Assembly: GCA_019636475.1 (NCBI GenBank)
Contig: JAHBXN010000001.1
Location: 186,001-250,000 of the forward strand
From: Phycisphaerae bacterium
GTDB taxonomy: Bacteria; Planctomycetota; Phycisphaerae; UBA1845; UTPLA1
Length of the DNA stretch: 64,000 bases
Direction: 5' to 3'
Positions within the stretch are counted from its first letter, which is position 1, and each line of letters begins with the position of its first letter. Both the position numbers and the translations under genes were made by a program. Below, piece by piece: positions 41,735 to 50,361 of this stretch. The notes below the pieces were generated by a model. That model was not told where the DNA came from, made no database searches, and was given only the letters and a program-made list of their open reading frames with translations.

Positions 41735-42526
41735 CTAGCTTCCGATTGCCCCATGAAGAAATTCACCGCAGATCCGGGCAAACTGCTCCGGCTTTTCCAC
41801 GGGCGACATATGTCCGCAATCCGGGATCAGCTTGATCTGCGAACCCGCGATGCCCGCGTGCATGGTCCGCGCGGTCGCCGGTGGCGTGATCGCATCCTCC
41901 TCGCCGACCAGCACGAGTGCCGGTACGCGAATCTCAGGCAGCGTGTTGGTCGAATCAGCCCGCGCCGACATCGCCCTCAGTGCCGCCGCCACGCCCATCG
42001 GCTTGGTCGCGAGCATGATCGCACGCCACTGCTCCACCAACGCCTTCGACGCGCTCTTCGCGAAGAGCTTTGGCGTCATGGCATCCACGACAACGCCGCT
42101 GCCTTCGCGCAGTACCTTTTCAGCCGTCTCCAGGCGAGCCTTCGCGGCCTCCGGCGTGTCGGCCTCCGCTCGCGTGTCCGCGAGCACCATCGCACGCACA
42201 CGGTCCCGATTCCTTCGGAAGAACTCAAACGCGATATAGCCCCCCATCGACAAGCCCACCAACGCCACCGGTTCCTTCGACCCGAGACCGTCCAGCAGGC
42301 CCGACAGATCATCCGCATACGTCTCCATCGATGCGTCGGCTGTCGCTTCAGATTGTCCCATCCCGCGCAAGTCCGGTGCGATAACCCAATGCCGCTTCGC
42401 CAGCGGCGAGATCACCGATTGCCATAGCGCGCTCGACAGCGGAAATCCATGCACCAGCAGCACCGGAGTGCCTCGACCGTGATGCTCAAATGACAGTTCG
42501 ACCCCATTCACCTTCATTCGTTCCAT
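41735..42526 (-). CDS. Alpha/beta hydrolase
   Basis: This 263-residue cytoplasmic enzyme has the alpha/beta-hydrolase fold. The oxyanion region is VLLVHGFPLSSALW, the nucleophile Ser93 is in GLSMGGYIAF, the acid is the Asp in VLVGEEDAITPPA and the base is the His in DCGHMSPVEKPEQF. The family includes pimeloyl-ACP esterase, 3-oxoadipate enol-lactonase and many esterases; this one is closest in layout to the enol-lactonase/haloperoxidase-like group. No substrate can be assigned. It is convergent with cstA and divergent from the thioredoxin lipoprotein gene. Confidence 0.88.
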   Translation of the reverse strand: MERMKVNGVELSFEHHGRGTPVLLVHGFPLSSALWQSVISPLAKRHWVIAPDLRGMGQSEATADASMETYADDLSGLLDGLGSKEPVALVGLSMGGYIAFEFFRRNRDRVRAMVLADTRAEADTPEAAKARLETAEKVLREGSGVVVDAMTPKLFAKSASKALVEQWRAIMLATKPMGVAAALRAMSARADSTNTLPEIRVPALVLVGEEDAITPPATARTMHAGIAGSQIKLIPDCGHMSPVEKPEQFARICGEFLHGAIGS

Positions 42527-42633
42527 CTAAGCACTCCTGTTCAACGCGTCCGCTTCCCGACCACGTCCCCATCTCGCAGGCAATCTAACCGAGCTGTCGA
42601 TACAATACCCATGCAATCCCGGAGGCACATGAC

Positions 42634-43131
42634 ATGCAAATCAGATTATTGGCAACACGGGCGCTCGCCGCAGGCATGATCGCGGCCGTAATTGGCTGCG
42701 ATTCGTCATCAAACAGCAAGCCGGCAGACCCCAAAACGACCACCACGGCCCCTCAAAGCGCCGCAAAACCCACGCGCATTGAGTGGGTCAAAGACCTGGA
42801 TACCGCCAAGACGCTCGCAAAACAGTCCGGCAAGCTCATTATGATCGACGTTTTCACGACCTGGTGCGGTCCATGTAAGATGCTTGATCAGCGCACTTTT
42901 CCCGATCCCCGCGTCATTGCCGCAGCAGGCCGTGTCGTGCCGCTTAAGTCCAACGGCGAATTGGAAGGACGCTCCCTCGTCTCGAATTACTCCATCCGCG
43001 GGTATCCGGCGATACTTTTTGTTGATGCGAATGGGAAGCTGCACGGAATGGTCATGGGTTACCAGCCGCCGGACGTTCTGGCGCCGCAGATCACAAAATT
43101 CGCCGACGATTTTGCCCGCAGCAGGAGCTGA
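42634..43131 (+). CDS. Thioredoxin-fold lipoprotein
   Basis: This 165-residue lipoprotein has the lipobox LAAGMIAAVIGC (Cys22), a Ser/Asn/Thr/Pro linker, and a thioredoxin-like domain from about residue 48. The active site is WCGPC (Cys78, Cys81) within IDVFTTWCGPCKMLDQRTF. The domain keeps the cis-Pro region (GYPAILFVDANGKLHG). It is probably a membrane-attached periplasmic disulfide reductase or cytochrome c maturation-type protein. The sequence resembles thioredoxin_7-type proteins (HxxW-like DUF255/DsbD-C terminus). The partner is unknown. It is separated from the structured RNA region by about 130 bp. Confidence 0.87.
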   Translation: MQIRLLATRALAAGMIAAVIGCDSSSNSKPADPKTTTTAPQSAAKPTRIEWVKDLDTAKTLAKQSGKLIMIDVFTTWCGPCKMLDQRTFPDPRVIAAAGRVVPLKSNGELEGRSLVSNYSIRGYPAILFVDANGKLHGMVMGYQPPDVLAPQITKFADDFARSRS

Positions 43132-43264
43132 TTCGAGGAGCGAGCGACGGCATAAATCTCGTCTCAATAAATAGTTATGGAATCAGGTCGATCCTGCCCG
43201 GGCTTGCCTCAAAAAATCCGCAGTATTCGGAATATCTGATTGACTTTTCCGGTTTTTACAAAAT

Positions 43265-43414
43265 GGACGGGCTTTCTGCCGTCCCAGCGATGCAAATCGC
43301 GCCATGAGGCGCACAAAAACAGCGATGAGAAGCGTGTTTTCCAGTGGGTGATTGTCGGCTCGCCCACCCGCTGGTGTGGCCCACTCGGTGGTCGGATCGA
43401 GTGGGCTTTTTTTT
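43265..43414 (+). ncRNA. Candidate structured RNA ending in an intrinsic terminator
   Basis: Five successive hairpins are seen in 150 nt. They are GGACGG/CCGTCC (43265-43284), GCGAT-GCAA-ATCGC with a GNRA tetraloop (43287-43300), GCGCC-ATGA-GGCGC (43299-43312), AAAACA/TGTTTT (43316-43340) and a 10-bp stem at 43341-43374. A perfect 9-bp terminator hairpin then closes the element (43379-43414). AGTGGG at 43343-43348 could instead pair with CCCACT at 43380-43385, breaking the terminator, so an attenuator or riboswitch is possible as well as a free sRNA. No convincing promoter is seen; TTGACT at 43240 lacks a good -10. I recognise no known RNA family. Confidence 0.45.
43379..43414 (+). terminator. 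Strong intrinsic terminator
   Basis: GCCCACTCG (43379-43387) pairs perfectly with CGAGTGGGC (43398-43406) across a 10-nt loop, followed by eight Ts (43407-43414). It lies 248 nt after the thioredoxin gene and 150 nt before the next gene start, so it may serve the structured RNA, the thioredoxin message or an attenuated leader of the downstream gene. Confidence 0.85.
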
Positions 43415-43563
43415 GCGCCCACGTCCCCGAAGTCCACCATTTGCGCTCAAATTCGCCATCGTTTGCGGGGATCCGGTGCCTGACAACCTCGCCAATCTTC
43501 CGCTAACATAGACCCCACGCAGAGTTACGATCCGCAATCAGATTTCACAGGACGCTCCGCAAA

Positions 43564-46128
43564 ATGCAAAAATCCACTGCGGCCCCCGCAGCCCAATCCG
43601 TCGGAATTTCTCTCGAGTGGATTTCGCTGAACGCCACCGTTTTTGTCTCCAGCGCCGCGATCATGATGATCGAACTGGTCGCCGGGCGCATCATCGGCCG
43701 CCACCTCGGCGCATCGGTCTACACCTGGACTTCGGTCATCGGGATCGTCCTCGCCGGAATCGCCGTCGGGAACTACATCGGCGGACTGATCGCGGACCGC
43801 CATTCCTCGCACCGGACGCTTGCCCTGCTCTTTGTCTGCGGCTCGATCATGTCCGGGCTGATTGCCGTGTTCGATCATTTCGCCGAGGGCTTCAGCCCGC
43901 TCTGGACGTTTTCGTGGCCCATGCGCGTCGCCTCGCACGTCGCCATCGTCTTTTTCATCCCCACGGCGTTTCTGGGAACCATCAGCCCGGTCATCGCAAA
44001 AATGGCGCTGGACCTGGGACGCGAGCGTGGCCGCACCATCGGCGATATTTACGCCTGCGGCGTGGTCGGGAGCATCGTCGGCACTTTCATTGCGGGGTAC
44101 TTCCTCATCGGCCTCATCGGCACGCTCGGCGTCGTCTGGGCCGTCGCCGTCATCCTCGCGTTGATGGCGGCACTTTACGATCGACGAAATCCCGTGGTCT
44201 GGGTCTGGACGCCGGCCACCCTCCTGCTGACGGTCTGTGCCACATCCAACGCCGCGTGGGCGGTTTCGGCCGGTGAAGCCCTGCTCATCCGACTGCCCCG
44301 ATCCGAGAACGTCATTTACCAGACAGAGAGCAATTACTCCTATATCGAGATCGTCCAGTTTTCAAAGGAACCGGACATCCGCGGCATGCACCTCGACACG
44401 CTGCTCCACAGCCAGAAGCAGATGGACCGCATCGACGACTTCCGATACGCCTACGAGAAGGTCTATCTCGCCATCACCCGTCGACTGCGTCCCGACGCCC
44501 GGCGCATCGACAGCCTCACCATCGGCGGCGGCGGATATGTCTATCCCCAGTTCATGAACCAGACCTGGCCCGACAGCCGGACCGACGTCGTCGAAATCGA
44601 CCCCGCCGTGACCGAAGCCGCCATGGCCGCATTCGGCCTGCCGCGCGACACCACCATCAACTACTTCCACGAGGACGGCCGCGTCTTCGTCGATCGTCTT
44701 GCCGGCAGGATTAGCGGCAGCGCGATGACCGCGCCATATGACTTCATCTACTGCGACGCGGTCAACGATTACAGCGTGCCGCACCAGCTCACCACGCGCG
44801 AGTTCATGACCCACGCCCGGAGCCTGCTCAAGCCCGACGGCGCATACCTCATGAACATGATCGATCTCTACAACAGCGGCCTTCTGCTGGGAGCCATCAT
44901 CTCGACCATGCAGGACGTCTTCCCCCATGTGAACGTCTTCGTCGAACAGCAGCCGCTCACGCTGGACGACGGCAGGCCCAACGAGCAGATCCGTGCCACA
45001 CGCATGACATTCATCGTCGCCGGAACCAACCAGCCCTTTGACGTCAACAACCTCGGGCCGCTCTACCGCGCCGACTGCGCAATCTTCCCGCTGAGCCAGG
45101 CCGAGAAAGAAGCCGTGCGCGAGCGATCCGGCTATGTCGTCCTGACCGACGGCTACGCCCCCGTTGAAAACCTCCTCGCCCCGGTCGTCCGCGATTCGGC
45201 GCTCGCCAAGGCCGTCGAAGAGTGGAACCAACTGGCCAAGGCCGAAGTGCTCGCCAAGCGATATGCCCGCGGCGTCGAGATCCTGCAGAAGGCACTCGGA
45301 AAATTTCCCGACCCGGTCTATCAACTGCCCCTGGCGGAGACTCTCGGAAACACCTACGAGCTCATGGGGCGCTACGCCGACGCCGCGACCCAGTTCGAAA
45401 AAGTGCTGAAGCTCAATGCACTCAACCAGCGGGCCCACGCCGGCCTCGTCACCTGCTACACCGAATTGAAACAGCCCGAGAAGGCCGCCGAGATTTTCGC
45501 CGACCTCGTTGAGATCGTGCCCAACGACGCCTCGCTGCGATTCAGCTTCGGAGGCCTCCTGCTTTCGATCGGGCAATACAACGAATCGATCGCGCAGTTC
45601 GCCGAGGTCGTCGCGATCGATCCGCACAACTGCGCCGCATACAACAACATGGGCGTCGCCCTGATGCGGCTCAACAATCCGCGATCCGCGGTCAAGGCGT
45701 TCCGCCTCGCGCTCCGGTGCGACCCCGCGAGCGCCGATGCCCGGCGCAATCTTGATTCCCTCATCAAAAACGACAGCGTCCAGCGCGAGGCCGAACTCGC
45801 CGCCGCGCTTCAGGCCGCCCAGCGGCAGCCCGATCTGCCCGGCGCCACGAAAGACGTCGCAAACGCCTACTATGCACTGCACTATTTCGAGGAAGCGCTG
45901 GCGGCGTACGATCGGGTGATCGCCGCGCAGCCTGATGACGCGGATGCCCAGTTCAAACGGGCAAACTGCCTGCTCGAACTCCAGCGCCTCGACGAAGCCA
46001 AAGCGGGTTACCGCCGCGTGCTGGAAATCCAGCCCGGCCACCCCGAGGCCGCCATGTACATCCAGCGAATTGACGAATTTCAATCCCGGAACCCGGCCTC
46101 TTCGACCCCGGCGTCCCATCCGGAATAG
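43564..46128 (+). CDS. Fused membrane/spermidine-synthase-like/TPR protein
   Basis: This 854-residue protein has three parts. The first ~220 residues hold about 7 transmembrane helices (WISLNATVFVSSAAIMMIEL, TWTSVIGIVLAGIAVGNYIG, FFIPTAFLGTISPVIAKMAL), as in 'fused MFS/spermidine synthase' proteins. A methyltransferase-like spermidine-synthase domain follows (about 230-500), with LTIGGGGYVYPQFMNQ, TDVVEIDPAVTEAAM and NYFHEDGRVFVDRLA. The C-terminal ~310 residues are TPR repeats (about 7). The usual catalytic D-A-F of spermidine synthase is replaced by DAVND, so polyamine synthesis is doubtful. The substrate of the transferase-like domain is unknown. The start has no strong ribosome binding site. 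Confidence 0.75.
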   Translation: MQKSTAAPAAQSVGISLEWISLNATVFVSSAAIMMIELVAGRIIGRHLGASVYTWTSVIGIVLAGIAVGNYIGGLIADRHSSHRTLALLFVCGSIMSGLIAVFDHFAEGFSPLWTFSWPMRVASHVAIVFFIPTAFLGTISPVIAKMALDLGRERGRTIGDIYACGVVGSIVGTFIAGYFLIGLIGTLGVVWAVAVILALMAALYDRRNPVVWVWTPATLLLTVCATSNAAWAVSAGEALLIRLPRSENVIYQTESNYSYIEIVQFSKEPDIRGMHLDTLLHSQKQMDRIDDFRYAYEKVYLAITRRLRPDARRIDSLTIGGGGYVYPQFMNQTWPDSRTDVVEIDPAVTEAAMAAFGLPRDTTINYFHEDGRVFVDRLAGRISGSAMTAPYDFIYCDAVNDYSVPHQLTTREFMTHARSLLKPDGAYLMNMIDLYNSGLLLGAIISTMQDVFPHVNVFVEQQPLTLDDGRPNEQIRATRMTFIVAGTNQPFDVNNLGPLYRADCAIFPLSQAEKEAVRERSGYVVLTDGYAPVENLLAPVVRDSALAKAVEEWNQLAKAEVLAKRYARGVEILQKALGKFPDPVYQLPLAETLGNTYELMGRYADAATQFEKVLKLNALNQRAHAGLVTCYTELKQPEKAAEIFADLVEIVPNDASLRFSFGGLLLSIGQYNESIAQFAEVVAIDPHNCAAYNNMGVALMRLNNPRSAVKAFRLALRCDPASADARRNLDSLIKNDSVQREAELAAALQAAQRQPDLPGATKDVANAYYALHYFEEALAAYDRVIAAQPDDADAQFKRANCLLELQRLDEAKAGYRRVLEIQPGHPEAAMYIQRIDEFQSRNPASSTPASHPE

Positions 46129-46167
46129 ACGCCGCGGCGACGACATGCCCTCCCGCGTCGCCGGCGA

Positions 46168-47256
46168 CTAGAGCGCGCTGAGCCGCCCTTGCAACTCCAG
46201 CCACAGCCCGTCGAGTTCCTCATCCAGTTCCGCCAGCTTCCGGCTGAATTCCGACCGCGAAGTCAGCCTTTCCAGCGCCAGATAGTCCGACGCCCGTGGC
46301 CGCCGGGTCGCATCCGCACGCGCCAGAATCTCATCCAGCAGAGCGGCAATGACCGCGCGCTGCGATTCGGTCACACCCGGTCGCGACGCCGCCTCGCGCG
46401 CCATCCGGCGCGCCCCCCGAACCCAATCATCCTCGGCCGGATCAATCAGCGGAGCAGGCGCCGCCGCCGGCACCGGGCCGCGCAGCTTCGCCAATGTGGC
46501 CGCATCGTTGATCGCCTTCACGATCGGCTTCTTGCGAACCGCCGGCCGCCGGAATACACCCTCCCCGATCACGCGCTCGCAGGTCGGCGCAACCACCGTC
46601 TCCGGCACGACCAAGGTGTCACCCGGACGAATTGACTCGCTCTTGAACATTCCACGCTCGATCGCGACACTCAGCGGGATCGGCCGGCCGGACTCGTCTC
46701 GAATGGCCATCGCACTCTCGCGGGCCGACGCCAACTCCTTCAGGAAGCGTTCGCGACCCACCTGGTAGTCCTGGTCCTTGTATCGCAAGGCCGTTGCCCG
46801 TGAATTCAACTCGCTGAAGCGCGACCGGCTCTCGGCGAAGTCCCGTTTCGGCAAAATTGATTCGGCCAGCGCCATGAAGGCCCGCTCGCTCACCGGCGAG
46901 TTCTCGTCGAACTCCAGCAGCTTGCGCTGCGATTCCTCGGGGGTATCGTCCAGTGAGATCGACTGGGCGAAGCGGGTCAGATGATCGCGGTAGCCGCGCC
47001 AGGCGTCGTAATAGATGTGCAGGAAGGCGTCCATCTCATCCGAGCCGATGCCATAGGCCACGATCAGGTGGTCGCGGTTTTCGACGATCGACTTCCAGTG
47101 CTCCTCCAGCCAGTGTTCACCGACGTCCTGCAACTCCGGGGGAAGTTCATCCGCGCGGATCGCGGCCTTCATCGACAGAAGCCCGAGCAATGCCGCCGAC
47201 AGGATGCCTCCCAATCGGCAGCGTCCGAACCCTCCGCATCGTTTCTTCGAGGTCAT
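46168..47256 (-). CDS. Secreted protein of unknown function
   Basis: This protein of about 362 residues has a signal peptide (LGGILSAALLGLLSMKAAIR, near residue 16-35). The mature part is mostly helical with many acidic and basic residues (WLEEHWKSIVENRDHLIVAY, SPVSERAFMALAESILPKRD). The final ~60 residues look like a coiled coil (LDEILARADATRRPRAS, FSRKLAELDEELDGLWLELQ). I do not recognise a family. The ATG at 47256 is preferred for a compact signal peptide; the frame is open from 47292. It lies downstream of the PEP-CTERM gene's terminator, so it is probably a separate unit. Confidence 0.6.
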   Translation of the reverse strand: MTSKKRCGGFGRCRLGGILSAALLGLLSMKAAIRADELPPELQDVGEHWLEEHWKSIVENRDHLIVAYGIGSDEMDAFLHIYYDAWRGYRDHLTRFAQSISLDDTPEESQRKLLEFDENSPVSERAFMALAESILPKRDFAESRSRFSELNSRATALRYKDQDYQVGRERFLKELASARESAMAIRDESGRPIPLSVAIERGMFKSESIRPGDTLVVPETVVAPTCERVIGEGVFRRPAVRKKPIVKAINDAATLAKLRGPVPAAAPAPLIDPAEDDWVRGARRMAREAASRPGVTESQRAVIAALLDEILARADATRRPRASDYLALERLTSRSEFSRKLAELDEELDGLWLELQGRLSAL

Positions 47257-47310
47257 GGGATTAAGAATATCGGGGAAGTCGAGGGTTGTCATGGTCCGTG
47301 CGAGGGAGCG

Positions 47311-47354
47311 GGAAAAGAAAAGGCCACCCGCCCGGCGTGCCGAACGAGTGGCCT
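47311..47354 (-). terminator. Intrinsic terminator of the PEP-CTERM gene
   Basis: On the minus strand, AGGCCACTCG (47354-47345) pairs with CGGGTGGCCT (47330-47321) over 10 bp with one G-U, around a 14-nt loop. TTTCTTTTCC follows (47320-47311). It lies 46 nt after the PEP-CTERM stop codon. Confidence 0.75.
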
Positions 47355-47399
47355 AATCAGTTTTGCATCAGCCATTCGATCTTACGATCGAAGGATGAA

Positions 47400-48074
47400 T
47401 TACTTGCGGCGTCGGATCAGGGCGATCGCACCGAAAGCGAGCAGGGCCATGGTGGCCGGCTCGGGAACGTTGCGAACGACGATGACCGGGAGTTGGCCCC
47501 AAGTGCCGCCCGGGTTTCCGTCGTAGCCGTTGATGCCGTACGACAGGCCGTTCGGACCAACGGTGCCGTACCAAGCGAAACCAGAGTTTTCGCCGTAGTA
47601 CATGTTGGCTCCGCCGTAGTCACCGGTGACGTTGACGATGTTGCCGAGGGCCTCGCCGAGGAGGTTCAGGTTGAAGTTATAGACATGACCCGCGCTGCCA
47701 CCCGGAACTGCCAGAGTCGACTGACCAGCAGTCAGTGAAGAACCGGCAGGACCAGTACCAGTGACGACGTTATAACCAGATCCAAGGAACACGCCGTTCG
47801 AGAACGTGCCGGGAGCGCTCGAGTTCAGAGCGATCGCCCAGCCAGCCATGCCGGCGTTGTAGGTGTTCGTGAAGCGAAAGCCGATGGTCAAAGCGACATC
47901 GCCCTGCTTCTCGATGACCAGCGCCTGGCCGGGGCCGGACGACACGACCTGGACCGAGCCAGCGCCCGGGCCGCTCGCGCCTTCGAGCGTGAACCAAGCG
48001 GCGTCAGCCGCCCTGGCGACTGATGCGCTGCCGATGAGGGCGAGCGCCGCAACCAACAAACCAAGTTTCTTCAT
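47400..48074 (-). CDS. PEP-CTERM sorted surface protein
   Basis: This 224-residue protein has a cleavable signal peptide (LLVAALALIGSASVARA) and a C-terminal exosortase sorting signal at about residues 203-224. The signal begins VPEPATMALLAFGA, a PEP motif followed by a hydrophobic stretch, and ends in RRRK. The mature part is Gly/Ser/Thr-rich and beta-like (GQALVIEKQGDVALTIGFRF, GEALGNIVNVTGDYGGANMY). PEP-CTERM proteins are processed by exosortase XrtA, which is not in this window. A strong AAGAAGGAG site lies before the ATG. It is 151 bp downstream of the dockerin-like gene and could be part of its transcript. Confidence 0.88.
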   Translation of the reverse strand: MKKLGLLVAALALIGSASVARAADAAWFTLEGASGPGAGSVQVVSSGPGQALVIEKQGDVALTIGFRFTNTYNAGMAGWAIALNSSAPGTFSNGVFLGSGYNVVTGTGPAGSSLTAGQSTLAVPGGSAGHVYNFNLNLLGEALGNIVNVTGDYGGANMYYGENSGFAWYGTVGPNGLSYGINGYDGNPGGTWGQLPVIVVRNVPEPATMALLAFGAIALIRRRK

Positions 48075-48224
48075 GATCTTTCTCCTTCTTGCCTCTCTTG
48101 TTCCCCTCCGTCCACAAACAACTCGGGGGATAAACCTATTCGCCTTTTTTCTTCCCCATGCTTACACCAGCGTGAGGATCATTTCAGAAAAACTGACCGT
48201 CAAGCTACCGCGTGATCAACTCAA

Positions 48225-49436
48225 TCACGGGCAGTTGGCGGGAACCGTACAATCAGCGGCGTTGGCCAGCAACGCATTGAAGAACGCAATATCGCCGTTC
48301 TCAACGCCACCAGCATTATTCAATTCACCAAGCCATGTTTCCCGAATCCGATTCGCGAGGCCCAAACCGACCGCTGCATTGAATCCGGCGATATCGCCGT
48401 TCTCAATTGCGCCATTGTTGTTGTAGTCGCCCTTGGCCTGAATGACGATGACGGCGTCGGCCTGGGCCGAGGTGGAGCCGATCGTGAGACCATTGCCACT
48501 GCTGGCTTCCGGGGCGGTGCCGGTGGTGTAGACCACGCCGACGGTGCCGGGGGTGCCGGTGACCGTGGTGACATGGCCGAAGTCCGGAACCTCAGGCGAG
48601 GGGCCTGTGGCCGGATAGACGCGGGTCACAAGCAGGTTGTTGACCTTGTCCTTCACCGTGTAGACGCCGTTGCCTTCGCCCGGGATGTTGCCGAACGCAA
48701 CGTTCTTCTTCCAGACGCCGGCCGTCAGGTTGATCTGGCCGATCTGGTAGAGGTTTGCCGAGGGGACGAGGCCGCCGGCCGCATTGTAGACCGGGGTGCC
48801 GCCGCCGCCGTCAGCGACGGGGACCTTGACGGCCTTGGTGCTGATGGCGAAGCTGTCGCTCTCGCCGACGCCCGGGGGGGTGACCGTCAGGTTGTTGCCA
48901 TTCCAGAGCGAGCCATTGGCCGAGGCCGTGACCTGCTCGAGGCGGTTGCCGGCGCCGGCGGTTCCGCCCTTGACGATGTCCACATCGAGGCCGAGGGCGG
49001 CGATGACTTCCGTCGCGGCGGCGCGCTGCGTGACAAAGGCATACTTGTAGAGCGTCTGCTTGCTGCTATCGACCGCCGTCACCACGCCGGCCTTGTTCTT
49101 TGAACCGATCCAGTGGAAGCCGAGGTTGACCGTCGGCTGGAACAGCGGGTTGACCGGCTGTCGCGGGTTGATGTAGAGGTACGATCCATCGCCGACGCCG
49201 CCGTTATTGCCGCGGTTGATCTGGGCCTGAATCAGCGTGGTGCCGGTCTTGCCGCCGACGACCTGCGCCGCGGTGCCGTTGGTGTACGGCGAGGCCGGGG
49301 CGACGATGCTGGCCGCCGTGGAGCGGGCATCGTAGAAGATCGACAGGCCGGTGTTGGCCGACGGACCCTGGGCCCGAGCCGTCTGTGCCGCAAGGGCGAC
49401 GGCGAGACCCGCACAAATGTATCCAAACTTCTTCAT
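48225..49436 (-). CDS. Secreted dockerin-like protein
   Basis: This 403-residue protein starts with a signal peptide (GYICAGLAVALAAQTARA). The bulk is Gly/Thr/Asn-rich and beta-like. The last ~65 residues carry two dockerin-type calcium loops, GDYNNNGAIENGDIAGFNAA and NNAGGVENGDIAFFNALLAN. Dockerins normally bind cohesins; Planctomycetes use many such domains in unknown surface assemblies. The end is DCTVPANCP. A GGAGGAAGGAG site lies 8 nt before the ATG. It is followed 150 bp later by the PEP-CTERM gene and preceded by a 925-bp region without genes, which is unusually long for this chromosome. Confidence 0.78.
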   Translation of the reverse strand: MKKFGYICAGLAVALAAQTARAQGPSANTGLSIFYDARSTAASIVAPASPYTNGTAAQVVGGKTGTTLIQAQINRGNNGGVGDGSYLYINPRQPVNPLFQPTVNLGFHWIGSKNKAGVVTAVDSSKQTLYKYAFVTQRAAATEVIAALGLDVDIVKGGTAGAGNRLEQVTASANGSLWNGNNLTVTPPGVGESDSFAISTKAVKVPVADGGGGTPVYNAAGGLVPSANLYQIGQINLTAGVWKKNVAFGNIPGEGNGVYTVKDKVNNLLVTRVYPATGPSPEVPDFGHVTTVTGTPGTVGVVYTTGTAPEASSGNGLTIGSTSAQADAVIVIQAKGDYNNNGAIENGDIAGFNAAVGLGLANRIRETWLGELNNAGGVENGDIAFFNALLANAADCTVPANCP

Positions 49437-50361
49437 TGAGGTAGCTCCTTCCTCCAGAGACGACTTGAGGCCTCGTGGAGAATTCCAAACTTTCGTGCGA
49501 AACCGAGATATCCGATTCGCGTTTTGGAACCCTAGCCTTACCGGGGCTTCAGGCTACCAGCCTATACAGGCTGAATTTACTTCGAGGCGGCGAAGCACAC
49601 CCCCACCACTCGAAGCCACGCCGGGACACACCCGTGACACCGACGTCGGATCTGGAGACCGCCGCGAGCCAGAATGCCGGAAACACCCTGAACCACGATC
49701 GATCGCCGCCGGCTATTCCGCATTCAGCCGAGCCATCGCAACCCGAAGCAACTTCCGACAAACGCCGCTCGATCTCTTGCATGTCGAGAAACGCCGCCGT
49801 GCGTTGAACGCCGACTCTCTTGCAGGGCCGTGTTCACCGCCGAGGCCGCTTCGTCCGCCGCGAACCCTGGCAAGGACGAAAGCATCAAGCCGCATGGGGC
49901 ATTGTTTGAAACGCAGGAGATGACTGCATCTCCGCTCGAACGATGACACCCAACTCGGGGTTCCCTGGAAAGGAACCCGCGACCTGACATTGATCTTACC
50001 AGAGTTGGGAACGGCATTTCAAGGGGTTGGGCCATTGGCGATCAAATACCCGTGATCGCGTTAAGTATTTTCTAATACGTAGGTTACGCAGTATTAGCGG
50101 TGGTCTCATACAATCTTTTTACCCCGGAGCGGTGACATTTTTTCAGGTTAATACCCTATGGGGCTTTTTCTCGGGCGGCTCGCCGGGGAGTGCGTCCGAG
50201 GCAGTTGCAAGTCCATTCAAGACTTAACTTTGGCAAAGTTTCCCGTGGATGAATGAGATCGCGGCTGCGTCCCGTAATCTTCCGCGTGATGATGTTGCGC
50301 GAGACTGGGCGTGCGTCTTCACAATTCGGACAAGCCGCGTTGTTTGCTCGGGCGCTTCGCA
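49437..50361. other. Long intergenic region upstream of the dockerin-like gene
   Basis: This 925-bp stretch has no supported gene; open frames lack ribosome binding sites. It holds two notable inverted repeats: CAGCCT-atac-AGGCTG at 49558-49573, about 120 nt upstream of the dockerin-like start, and CTAATAC/GTATTAG with a 12-nt gap at 50072-50097. Around 50050-50130 it is AT-richer. It probably holds a long 5' leader or several promoters of the dockerin-like gene, and the end of pdxB. No tRNA or terminator is evident. Confidence 0.45.

Noticed and set aside
44362-46146. A 594-codon minus-strand open frame opposite the membrane/spermidine-synthase/TPR gene
   Set aside because: It lies antisense to a well-supported gene with recognisable domains, and its composition is what a GC-rich antisense frame gives. 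No ribosome binding site or domain was found.
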